DNA of 64,000 bases, from assembly GCA_937952975.1 (NCBI GenBank), contig CALFXX010000123.1, positions 8,042 to 72,041 on the forward strand. The letters run 5' to 3'. The notes under the pieces were generated by a model that had not been told where the DNA came from, searched no databases, and saw only the letters and a program-made list of their open reading frames with translations. This document shows positions 26,246 to 33,932 of the stretch, in pieces. Every line of letters begins with the position of its first letter. Positions within the stretch are counted from its first letter, which is position 1. The position numbers were made by a program, and so were the translations under genes. Source of the DNA: an uncultured Alcaligenaceae bacterium (GTDB taxonomy: Bacteria > Pseudomonadota > Gammaproteobacteria > Burkholderiales > Burkholderiaceae_B).

Positions 26246-27226
26246 TTAGTTCACTTTAACACCGGCGTCTTGCACAATTTTTTGCCAGCGTAATACTTCG
26301 CCTCTTACAAAGGCTTCAAACTCTGGAGTGGGCAGAGGGCGCTCAAGTACGTCCGACCCACTCTTGATTAACCGATCGCGTACCGCAGGGTTGGTCATGA
26401 CCTTGATGATGGCTGCGTTCAAACGCTCGATCACTAGCTTAGGCGTGGCCGATGGCGCACATACGCCGTTAAAACCACTGATGGCAAATCCCTTTACCGT
26501 TTCGCCAATTGTGGGCATCTCAGGAAGTTGCGTCGCGCGTTCAGCCATCACCACACCAAGCGCTCTGACATGACCTGACTTCACGAACGGCAAGACAGGC
26601 TCGAGCACTGCAAACGACATTGTGGCACGACCCGCAACGACATCTGCAATGGATGGCGAACTACCTTTGTAGGGGATATGCAGCATCTCAGTGCCGGTGA
26701 GCCTCATGAAAAGTTCGCCGGCTAAATGGCCGGGGCTACCTGTTCCATACGAGGCAAACGTCAGCTTGCCAGGTTGCGCCTTTGCCAGAGCAATCAGTTC
26801 GCTCACACTGTTGGCAGCAACGGCGGGGTTAACGACCAGTAGTAAGCTCGCGCCTAAATGCATTGTGACGTGCGTGAATGCCTTAAGCGTGTCAAAGTTC
26901 AGCTTGTACAGACTCGGGTTGATCGCATGCGCGGTGGTGCAAATCAGTAGCGTATAGCCATCAGCGGGCGCATTCGCGACAAACTCGGTGCCGATAATTG
27001 TATTGGCTCCTCCTTTGTTTTCAACCAGCACGGTTTGCCCAAACTCTTCCGTTAATCCCTGCGCCATCACGCGAGCTACGGTGTCTGCACCACCACCTGG
27101 AACGTAGGGCACCACTAATTTAATGGGACGATTTGGAAAACTTTGCGCCCAGCCATAAGGGATTCCTGCGCTTAGAAACGTTGCGCATACGATCAGACGT
27201 GCAACGAAGCGGGCGCAGGCTCTCAT
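26246..27226 (-). CDS. Bug/TctC-type periplasmic solute receptor
   Basis: This 326-aa protein has a signal peptide ending GWAQ, then SFPNRPIKLVVPYVPGGGAD and TVARVMAQGL. APADGYTLLICT (about 90-101) and IPYKGSSPSIADVVAGR (about 183-199) follow. It is the second receptor within the twelve-gene operon, far from the TctAB pair at its end. It may serve the same permease with a different ligand or act as a sensor (inference). It ends 47 bp before the hydratase gene and starts three bases after the YHS-like gene. Confidence 0.92.
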   Translation of the reverse strand: MRACARFVARLIVCATFLSAGIPYGWAQSFPNRPIKLVVPYVPGGGADTVARVMAQGLTEEFGQTVLVENKGGANTIIGTEFVANAPADGYTLLICTTAHAINPSLYKLNFDTLKAFTHVTMHLGASLLLVVNPAVAANSVSELIALAKAQPGKLTFASYGTGSPGHLAGELFMRLTGTEMLHIPYKGSSPSIADVVAGRATMSFAVLEPVLPFVKSGHVRALGVVMAERATQLPEMPTIGETVKGFAISGFNGVCAPSATPKLVIERLNAAIIKVMTNPAVRDRLIKSGSDVLERPLPTPEFEAFVRGEVLRWQKIVQDAGVKVN

Positions 27227-27229
27227 GCT

Positions 27230-27433
27230 TTAAGCCTTAGGCGTTAAGTAGCGTTGTGGGCTGACTGTAAATTTACTGCGACAGTTCAGCGAGTCAAAGT
27301 AATACCAGTTGCCGTCATGAAATTGGCGAGTCCCTTTAGATGGATCAATCTCTTTTGCGCCATGGGCGGTTTCACCCGTTTTAGATTCGGCCCCCTCAAG
27401 GTCAATCGCTTTACCGCAGACTAGACATTTCAT
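27230..27433 (-). CDS. Small YHS-like metal-binding domain protein
   Basis: This 67-aa protein starts MKCLVCGKAI, a CxxC (C3, C6), and ends with WYYFDSLNCRSKFTVSPQRYL, which resembles the YHS signature (YYFCSxxCRxxFxxxPxxY). The first Cys of the second pair is Asp here, leaving C51 alone, so a three-Cys site is possible. YHS domains often bind metal in metal handling or oxygenase operons. The gene is three bases upstream of a Bug gene and 44 bp downstream of an acyl-CoA dehydrogenase, so it is cotranscribed with a catabolic pathway; its role is unknown. Confidence 0.75.
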   Translation of the reverse strand: MKCLVCGKAIDLEGAESKTGETAHGAKEIDPSKGTRQFHDGNWYYFDSLNCRSKFTVSPQRYLTPKA

Positions 27434-27477
27434 AGCTTTTATCTCGAAAATAATATTGATGTTTACAAACTAAGCCT

Positions 27478-28653
27478 TTAGGCTTGCACCGGAACCGGTT
27501 GCCCAAGCACAACATGGCCTGGCATATCCAGCAGCGCATGAGCAATGCGCTCGCGATGCTCGTAACTCGTGCCCAAACGCATCGACCAAGCCGTCACCCG
27601 CCGCAGCCACAAGTGCAAATCGAACTCCATCATGAAACCAATACCGCCATGAATGGATTGCGAGTTGCGACACACCGCAGGACATTTGTCGTTACAAAAT
27701 GCTTTAGCCTGCGACACTTCAACTTGGGCGGGCATGCCGTTATCCATTTTCCAAAGCGCCTCGTACGCAAGCAGCTCGCCACCGTCAATCCAGATAATCA
27801 TGTCGGCGCAAGTATGTTGAATCGATTGAAAGGCACCGATTGGCTGACCAAAGGCTTCGCGAAATTTGGCATGATCAATCGCCATTTCTGCGTCCATGCG
27901 TGTGGCACCCAGCATTTGCGTGCATAACAGCACGGTCGCGAGGTCAAGCAGTTCTTGCATAATCGGCCAACCCTCGTTGAGCTGACCGATCAGGTCTGAT
28001 TTTGCAACACGAACTTTGTCAAAAATGACTTCGCATTGCTGATCTTTAGCCAGCGTACGCAAGGGCACATGCGAGATTCCGGCAGTCGTCGAATCGATTA
28101 AAAATAATGAAAGACCAGCGTTACTTGTTGACGCTGCACCTGTACGGCAAGCAACTAAAATTTTATTCGAGGCTGCAAAATAATCGACAAAAAGCTTTTT
28201 GCCTGTAACAACAAAGTGCTCACCGTCCGCCGTGGCTGTTGTCTTGACGGTCTCGGGCAAGAAGCGTGGGTCCTCTTCAGAAAACGCCCAGGTCAAAATG
28301 GTTTTTCCTTCTGCGACACCTGGCAAGATGGCTTCACGTTGTGCTTGTGTGCCTGCTCTCGCAATGGTCAGTGCGGCGACCGAGGTGCTGTGCAGCGGAA
28401 TCGGTGCCATGGCGCGACCAACTTCTTGCATCACCAGGCCAAGATAGGTCAATGGGAGTGCCTGGCCACCATACTCTTCAGGCAAGCACATGCCGGTCCA
28501 GCCCATCTCAGTACATTTTGCCCATAATGCAGGCGGATAGCCGATGGGATCCATCTCCATCTGGCGCACTAAAGTGGTTGAGCATTCTCCCTCAAGAAAC
28601 TCTCGGGCGCTCGAGGCGACTAGTTGCTCTTCTTCGTTTAAAAGTACATCCAT
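27478..28653 (-). CDS. Acyl-CoA dehydrogenase family protein, subunit of an adjacent pair
   Basis: This 391-aa protein starts MDVLLNEEEQLVASSAREFL. ALGFTEP-type FAD contact reads LTWAFSEEDPRF, and the C-terminal IHGGIGFMMEFDLHLWLRRV (about 344-363) is the flavin/CoA segment of FadE-like enzymes. It lacks a clear GTSEIQ end, which the neighbouring dehydrogenase retains (GSVQIM). Adjacent unequal acyl-CoA dehydrogenases form heteromers in steroid degradation (ChsE1-ChsE2), and the same may hold here. It desaturates an acyl-CoA, passing electrons to ETF. It is spaced 60 bp from the other dehydrogenase gene, with a hairpin between. Confidence 0.87.
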   Translation of the reverse strand: MDVLLNEEEQLVASSAREFLEGECSTTLVRQMEMDPIGYPPALWAKCTEMGWTGMCLPEEYGGQALPLTYLGLVMQEVGRAMAPIPLHSTSVAALTIARAGTQAQREAILPGVAEGKTILTWAFSEEDPRFLPETVKTTATADGEHFVVTGKKLFVDYFAASNKILVACRTGAASTSNAGLSLFLIDSTTAGISHVPLRTLAKDQQCEVIFDKVRVAKSDLIGQLNEGWPIMQELLDLATVLLCTQMLGATRMDAEMAIDHAKFREAFGQPIGAFQSIQHTCADMIIWIDGGELLAYEALWKMDNGMPAQVEVSQAKAFCNDKCPAVCRNSQSIHGGIGFMMEFDLHLWLRRVTAWSMRLGTSYEHRERIAHALLDMPGHVVLGQPVPVQA

Positions 28654-28679
28654 CTCAGTTCCTATCTGTTCTTCAATGA

Positions 28680-28700
28680 CAGTAGGGCTGAGCCCTACTG
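28680..28700 (-). other. Intercistronic 9-bp perfect hairpin
   Basis: CAGTAGGGC and GCCCTACTG pair perfectly around a three-base TGA loop (plus-strand reading) in the 60-bp gap between the two acyl-CoA dehydrogenase genes. No U tract follows on the coding strand. It could be a processing or stability element that sets relative expression of the two genes. Confidence 0.5.
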
Positions 28701-28713
28701 CAAGTACGATCTC

Positions 28714-29973
28714 TTATTTGGCAGCGGCCTTAGCGCGACGCATCGACGGCAACTCAAGGCCACGCTTTGCAACCTGATCGCGCATGATTTGTACGCTGCC
28801 GTGGTTAATCCCCGACTGAAAGGCACCCATCGTGTTGTGTGCGAATACACCTTTTTCAACCGCATGCGGCGAGCCATTCAATAGCGTGCCATACGAGCCT
28901 AACATTTGAGTAATTGCTTCAGTGGTTCGTACACCATGCTCTGGCGACCATACCTTTTCGGCCGAGCCTTCATAGGTGAAGTTGCCGCCGCGCTCAACAA
29001 TTGACATGCTTCGCATTGTCATGAGACGACAGACTTGCGCCTCAGTCCACAGCTCGGCGATTTTGTCGCGGATTGCGGGATTGTTTTTTGGCGCATAGCC
29101 ACCGAAGTCGTTTGATTTGACCCAGTTCACGATATCTTCGTCGCGGCGTACCGAGCGCAGGTAGCGAGCGGCGCCGACGCGGTCAAGGTTTAGACCCATC
29201 GAGCCGACACGCCAGCCTTGATTTTCACGGCCAAGTAAACACGATTCGTGAATTCGAACGTTTTCGAAGAACACTTCGTTTGTACGCGCATCACCATAGG
29301 TGGTCCCGCGCGGCGCGCGTGGATTATTTTGAATCGTCCAAAGGGGGCGCACAGTTAAACCGGGTGTATCCATCGGGAATAGAAAAATTGAGATGCCATC
29401 GTGCCGCCCAGCATCAGGGTCGGTACGTGCCATCAAGTACATGTGCGTCGCGTGATGTGCCGAAGTTGTGTACATCTTTTGGCCATTAATCACAAAGTGG
29501 TCACCGTCGCGAATCGCGCGACAGCGCAGCGCGGCCAAATCTGCGCCCGCATGCGGTTCGGTAAAGCCGAGTGCGAACGAATATTCCATCTTGATCAGCT
29601 TGGGCAGGTAGTGTTGCTTTTGCTGTTCGGTTCCTACGGCCATGATGGCGGGTGCGCCGCTGCCAACCAAGCTAATGGGCAAGCCTGCACGTTGAAACTC
29701 TTCTTCGATAATATTTTGACTGACTCGATCGCCGTCTGCTCCGCCATACTCTTTTGGGTAGCTGTAGCCCAGCCAGCCGCGCTCATCGATTTTTTGATAC
29801 AGCGCAGTCACCAAAGGGCCGCGTTTGCCAGAAAGGCGTTCGCCTTTGCCGGCTTCGTGCGCTTCTTCGGTTGCATCGAGCTCTGCATACACCTCTGGCG
29901 TCATGTGCGTGCGAATAAAGTCGAGCACGTCGTTACGCAGTTTCGTCTGCTCTGGGGTATGACCGAAATCCAT
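28714..29973 (-). CDS. Acyl-CoA dehydrogenase family protein, first gene of operon
   Basis: This 419-aa protein starts MDFGHTPEQTKLRNDVLDFI. FALGFTEPHAGADLAALRC (about 130-148) is the flavin-contact region, VINGQKMYTTSAHHATH follows, and GSVQIMRDQVAKRGLELP at the C-terminus matches the GTxEIQ end of the family. It desaturates an acyl-CoA. The start at 29973 was chosen because GGAGAAC lies nine bases upstream; an in-frame ATG at 29997 would put that ribosome site inside the gene. It is the promoter-proximal gene of the twelve-gene operon. Confidence 0.9.
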   Translation of the reverse strand: MDFGHTPEQTKLRNDVLDFIRTHMTPEVYAELDATEEAHEAGKGERLSGKRGPLVTALYQKIDERGWLGYSYPKEYGGADGDRVSQNIIEEEFQRAGLPISLVGSGAPAIMAVGTEQQKQHYLPKLIKMEYSFALGFTEPHAGADLAALRCRAIRDGDHFVINGQKMYTTSAHHATHMYLMARTDPDAGRHDGISIFLFPMDTPGLTVRPLWTIQNNPRAPRGTTYGDARTNEVFFENVRIHESCLLGRENQGWRVGSMGLNLDRVGAARYLRSVRRDEDIVNWVKSNDFGGYAPKNNPAIRDKIAELWTEAQVCRLMTMRSMSIVERGGNFTYEGSAEKVWSPEHGVRTTEAITQMLGSYGTLLNGSPHAVEKGVFAHNTMGAFQSGINHGSVQIMRDQVAKRGLELPSMRRAKAAAK

Positions 29974-30362
29974 CTTTCTGTTCTCCAAATACATCACGCA
30001 CTGCGGTGCGCGCGTTTAAGCTGATTGCACCCGAGTCTTGGTGTCGTTCCAGTGTGACTAGGGGCGGGGCGACTGTATTGCGGTGGCCGAGGAAGGCTGT
30101 GTTTGCTGCATATGCACATTTTTGCATGCATGAATTCTGTGGGATTCTAGGCAGTCATCTGGTGTTGACCAAATTTTTGATCCCTAACGAATGCAAAGCA
30201 ACTTTGTCTCAAACCACTTATTTTTTTAAAACTATTTGTGTTGGATTTATCCTAGCATAAAGGTCTAGGCTCAGCACCTCATTTTTACCCGCAGTAAGAG
30301 TAGAAAAAGAGAGTATCGACAAGCACCGCCGCGAGTAGACTATGACCACAAGGGGGTAAGCC
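29974..30362. other. Divergent intergenic region between operon and Bug gene
   Basis: This 389-bp stretch has no credible gene. It must hold the promoters for the minus-strand operon and for the plus-strand Bug gene. It includes an AT-rich section (about 30165-30262) and an inverted repeat CCTAG-N9-CTAGG at 30251-30269 that could be an operator. The Bug start at 30363 is preceded by GGGGGT. No regulator gene is adjacent. Confidence 0.6.
30144..30172 (-). promoter_or_regulatory. Putative sigma-70 promoter of the minus-strand catabolic operon
   Basis: On the minus strand TTGGTC (30172-30167) and TAGAAT (30149-30144) are separated by exactly 17 bases. The -10 matches five of six consensus bases, the -35 only three of six. 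It lies about 170 bp upstream of the first operon gene. A short inverted repeat (TGGT-N4-ACCA) overlaps the -35. This is a consensus match only. Confidence 0.35.
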
Positions 30363-31361
30363 ATGCCGCATGTAAGAAGACTATGCATTCTCAAAATATG
30401 GACTTTTCTGCTGCTTGAATTATTTGTGGTGAGCGCGCTTGCGCAACCGGTCTACCCAAATCGTACGATCCGTTTGCTCACGGGCTATGCCACGGGTGGC
30501 ACAACAACGGTGATCGCGCGCATGGTCGGTCAAAAACTGACCGAGGCGTGGGGCGAGCAGGTCGTGATCGATAATCGCCCCGGTGGTGGAACCATGATTG
30601 GTACAGACATCTTGGCGAAATCGCCACCTGATGGTTATAGCATCATGCTCTCTGGCAGTAGCCACGTCCTGGCGCCATTGCTGCTCAAAGCACCCTACGA
30701 TCCACTAAAAGATTTTTCGCCTGTCGCGACCATTGCAACGACCGAGTTGGTCTTGGTGGTGCACCCCTCAGTGCCAGCCACGACCTATCAAGAATTTATT
30801 GCCTACGCGCGCTCAAAGCCAGGGCAGTTGAACTATGCGACCCCAGCCGCAGGCGGTGAGCAGCATCTTGTCACCGAACTGTTTAACCTCGCTGCGGGCA
30901 TTCAGACGCAGCACATCGCCTACAAGGGCTCGAGTCAGGCACTCATGGCGCTATTAGCAGGTGAAATCCAAATGTATTTCGCCACGCCCGTTACCGCCAC
31001 CCCTTACATTCAAGCGGGCAAGATTAAAGCGATCGCGATTACCGGAGAGCAACGCTTGGTAACACTGCCCGTAGTGCCAACCTTTGTTGAGTCTGGTTTG
31101 TCTGGATTTTATGAACAAAAGCGCATGCCGTACGGGATTTTGGCACCAGCCGGGACACCGCAGCCAATCATTGATAAGCTCGCGCAAGTCATTTCAAATT
31201 TTGTGGCGCAGCCAGATTTTCAGGCCGTGTTGGTGCAACAAGGCTTGGTTCCACACATCACGTCGCCAAAGCAGTATGCTGATCTACTCGCAGAAGGTTT
31301 GGCCAGTAATGCGGCAATACTGACTACGCTTAGAAAAGCTAATATCAAATTCGAAAATTAA
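30363..31361 (+). CDS. Bug/TctC-type periplasmic solute receptor
   Basis: This 332-aa protein has a signal peptide (LLLELFVVSALAQ), then VYPNRTIRLLTGYATGGTTT, where the usual VPxxPGGxxD is altered to TGYATGGTTTV. SPPDGYSIMLSG (about 92-103) and IAYKGSSQALMALLAGE (about 186-202) follow. It is probably a carboxylate receptor with a changed ligand loop. It is followed 18 bp later by a fumarylacetoacetase-family hydrolase, suggesting the same substrate route. GGGGGT lies six bases upstream of its ATG. Confidence 0.9.
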   Translation: MPHVRRLCILKIWTFLLLELFVVSALAQPVYPNRTIRLLTGYATGGTTTVIARMVGQKLTEAWGEQVVIDNRPGGGTMIGTDILAKSPPDGYSIMLSGSSHVLAPLLLKAPYDPLKDFSPVATIATTELVLVVHPSVPATTYQEFIAYARSKPGQLNYATPAAGGEQHLVTELFNLAAGIQTQHIAYKGSSQALMALLAGEIQMYFATPVTATPYIQAGKIKAIAITGEQRLVTLPVVPTFVESGLSGFYEQKRMPYGILAPAGTPQPIIDKLAQVISNFVAQPDFQAVLVQQGLVPHITSPKQYADLLAEGLASNAAILTTLRKANIKFEN

Positions 31362-31379
31362 ACTTGGAGACATCTCAAC

Positions 31380-32309
31380 ATGAAGATTTTATTTTTTAAT
31401 GATTTCAAACTCGGCATTCTGAAGGGCGACCAAGTAGTGGACGTGTCTGCTGTTGTAGCCGACATCCCACATTTAGGCCCGCATGATTTGATCAATGGTT
31501 TGATCGAACGCTTTGACGCGTATCGTCCCAAAATCGAAGAGGCCGTTCGTAACGGTACGGGCGTGCCAGTGAGCTCTGTGCGTATTCGCCCACCATTGCC
31601 TAAGCCAGGTAATATTGATTGCATGGCTGTGAACTACATGGAAGACGGTACCCGCAGTGCACCTGCGCCGATCAACGCTTTTCAAAAGGCCCCGGGTGCG
31701 ATTATTGGCCATGGTGACACGATGGTGTTGCCTGATGTGGCGGCCAGTGTGTTTGAAGGCGAGGCCGAGATTGCGTTGGTGATTGGCAAGCGGGCAACAA
31801 ATGTGGCCGCTAAAGATGCGATGAATTATGTCTTTGGGTATGTCAATTTTATTGATGGTTCGGCACGTGGATTAGGCCCAGAGGGCAACGTGTTTTTTCA
31901 AATGAAATCGCGCGATACCTTTGCGCCCATTGGGCCTTATATCGTCACAGCTGACGAGATCCCCAATCCGCAAAAATTGCAGATTCGCCTATGGAACAAT
32001 GGCAAGTTGATGCAGGATTTCAATACCGATGACATGGCGCACAATATCCCGCGTTGCATTGAGTGGGTGAGTTCGATCCATACTCTTGAGCCTGGTGACA
32101 TTGTGGCAACCGGCACCAATCATCGCGGCCTGAATGCCTTTATGGATGGCGATAAGATTGAGCTTGAGTGTGAAGGCCTGGGTCGCTTAGCGTTCAACAT
32201 TCGTGACGACTTAAAGCGTACTTGGGGTCGTCAAACACGGCTCGAGCACGCTGACGCAAAGCTGCCCGGTGTGCATACGCCACAGTTAAGCGGTAAGTAC
32301 AAAAAGTAA
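31380..32309 (+). CDS. Fumarylacetoacetate hydrolase (FAH) family protein
   Basis: This 309-aa protein has the FAH C-terminal fold: FEGEAEIALVIGKRA (about 119-133) with the metal-binding Glu pair, YVNFIDGSARG (about 156-166) with the metal Asp, FQMKSRDTFAPIGPYIVT, and IATGTNHRG-type VATGTNHRG near 241. Family members hydrolyse or decarboxylate acylpyruvates and related aromatic-ring products. The substrate is unknown. TTGGAGACATCTCAAC precedes the ATG, a good ribosome site. It is in a two-gene unit with the Bug receptor and ends at a bidirectional terminator. Confidence 0.88.
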   Translation: MKILFFNDFKLGILKGDQVVDVSAVVADIPHLGPHDLINGLIERFDAYRPKIEEAVRNGTGVPVSSVRIRPPLPKPGNIDCMAVNYMEDGTRSAPAPINAFQKAPGAIIGHGDTMVLPDVAASVFEGEAEIALVIGKRATNVAAKDAMNYVFGYVNFIDGSARGLGPEGNVFFQMKSRDTFAPIGPYIVTADEIPNPQKLQIRLWNNGKLMQDFNTDDMAHNIPRCIEWVSSIHTLEPGDIVATGTNHRGLNAFMDGDKIELECEGLGRLAFNIRDDLKRTWGRQTRLEHADAKLPGVHTPQLSGKYKK

Positions 32310-32352
32310 TTGCCAGAGTTGACGGTTGATTTTTTCAATCGATCTTAAGTCA

Positions 32353-32384
32353 AAAAAAACGCCTCAAGCTTGAGGCGTTTTTTT
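32353..32384. terminator. Bidirectional Rho-independent terminator
   Basis: A perfect 32-bp palindrome: A-run, ACGCCTCAAG, CTTGAGGCGT, T-run. It is flanked by A on one side and T on the other, so it works on both strands. It lies between the convergent FAH-family gene and the FAD oxidoreductase gene. Confidence 0.92.
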
Positions 32385-32400
32385 ATATCTGATTAAACGC

Positions 32401-33879
32401 TCACGCAAGCGCCTTTTCGGCGACTGCATTGCGTGCCGCGATTCGTCCGAAGGCAAAGCATTCACCAATGTTGCCAGTACCTTGATACAGATAGCTGTAC
32501 ATCGAGCCCAATTCACCTGCACTGTATAGGCGCGGGATCGGCGTGCCATCGGGTCGTACGATTTGCGCATGTTTGTTACGACGTGGCCCACCTTGCGTGT
32601 TGAGCATCGAGGGGGAAAGCTCGACAGCGTAATAGGGGCCTGAACCGAATGGTGCGAGCATCTTTTCGCGACCAAAGTCGCTATCCGACCCTGCCGCACA
32701 TTGTGCGTTCCAGCGCGCTACGGTTTGATCTAAGCTGCCAGCTGGAAGCTTGAGTAACGTCGCAAGTGCCGCGAGTGTCGGGGCTGACTTAATCCATCCT
32801 TTGGCAAGCTCAGCCCGATTGTCTTTGCTCCACGTGTAGCCGCTCATGATTTGGGTCCAGCCGTGTGTCGGCTTGCCGTCATAAATCGGGCCTCCATCCA
32901 GCATGGTTTGATCAAAAATCATGTGCATCGGGCACGGCGTGCGCAGAGCTTGCCACTTACCATTCTGCTCGACTTTGCCATGCCGGGTTTTATATTTTTC
33001 ATCGGTAAAGCGTTTGCCGTCAGGGCCGACCACGACCATGCCGCCAACGGGTTCATGTGAAAAATGTAGCGCCATCATCGAGAAGGTCGTTGGGTATTCA
33101 GCAACCTTCAGCGCCATCGATGGGCCGGCAAAGTTATTCATATGCCATAAATCTGCACCAACTTCCATCGCCATGCGGATTCCATCACCCTCGTTAAAAG
33201 GGCTGCCCGAGGTGTAGCAGTAAGGCATACCACTGAGATAGTTGCGAATCATCTCTTGATTGTTCTCAAAGCCACCGCAAGTTAGCACTACTGCCTTTTT
33301 GGCCTTGATGTTGATCAGTTTGCCATTTTGTAAGGCAACGACGCCGATAATTTCTTGCGTCAACGGATCTTGTATCAAGCGTTGACCCGGGCAGTCATAG
33401 CGTACTTCAATGGGGCGCGCGCGTACCGCCTGTTCAAGCATCTCCCATGTTTTTGAATAGCCCAAGATATCGCCATGATGGTATTTATGCACGCATTCGG
33501 CACCAGGCAAATCAGGAAATTCGATACCTGCTGGTTGAAACTGATGTTCTTGGGGATCGCCACCAATAGAACTTAACCAGTCATTATTTTTACCCATCTC
33601 ATCTGCCCAGACCTCAACCATATCCTGAGGCACCTTGTAGGGGCCAGCCAGCGCATTGAAGTAAGTGATCGCGGCCTCGGTCGATGACGTATTGAGATAG
33701 CCTTGTGCTGCAACGCGTGTGTTCCCGCCCTCTTGCCCCGCCGGGGCTTTATCCAGCAAGATCACTGACGCGCCCGCCTCAACTGCAGTGATTGCAGTGG
33801 CAGCGCCTGCGCCACCAAAGCCTACGACAACGACATCTGCGATGGCATCCCAGTGTGTGGGTATATTTCTTTGACTCAT
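32401..33879 (-). CDS. FAD-dependent oxidoreductase, fumarate reductase/ketosteroid dehydrogenase-like
   Basis: This 492-aa flavoprotein begins ADVVVVGFGGAGAATAITAVEAGASVILLDKAP, the FAD dinucleotide motif (about 14-46), with QEGGNTRVAAQGY next. KKAVVLTCGGFENNQEMIRNYL (about 196-217) and a C-terminal LYSAGELGSMYSYLYQGTGNIGECFAFGRIAARNA complete the FAD_binding_2 pattern. Members (TcuA, FrdA, KstD) introduce or reduce a C=C bond in a carboxylate or ketone. It precedes a Bug receptor and TctAB on the same strand, consistent with a TTT substrate such as a tricarballylate-like acid (inference). Confidence 0.88.
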   Translation of the reverse strand: MSQRNIPTHWDAIADVVVVGFGGAGAATAITAVEAGASVILLDKAPAGQEGGNTRVAAQGYLNTSSTEAAITYFNALAGPYKVPQDMVEVWADEMGKNNDWLSSIGGDPQEHQFQPAGIEFPDLPGAECVHKYHHGDILGYSKTWEMLEQAVRARPIEVRYDCPGQRLIQDPLTQEIIGVVALQNGKLINIKAKKAVVLTCGGFENNQEMIRNYLSGMPYCYTSGSPFNEGDGIRMAMEVGADLWHMNNFAGPSMALKVAEYPTTFSMMALHFSHEPVGGMVVVGPDGKRFTDEKYKTRHGKVEQNGKWQALRTPCPMHMIFDQTMLDGGPIYDGKPTHGWTQIMSGYTWSKDNRAELAKGWIKSAPTLAALATLLKLPAGSLDQTVARWNAQCAAGSDSDFGREKMLAPFGSGPYYAVELSPSMLNTQGGPRRNKHAQIVRPDGTPIPRLYSAGELGSMYSYLYQGTGNIGECFAFGRIAARNAVAEKALA

Positions 33880-33932
33880 TTCTTTTATCCAGTAATTCGA
33901 TTGCGATGTTGTTCGATAACCAATGTCTTTTC

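Noticed and set aside
29401..30024. 207-aa plus-strand frame opposite the first acyl-CoA dehydrogenase
   Set aside because: It is the antisense of a clear acyl-CoA dehydrogenase, with Arg/Cys-rich nonsense composition.
30006..30260. 84-aa plus-strand frame in the divergent gap
   Set aside because: No ribosome site, mixed composition and it covers the likely promoter region, so it is treated as noncoding.
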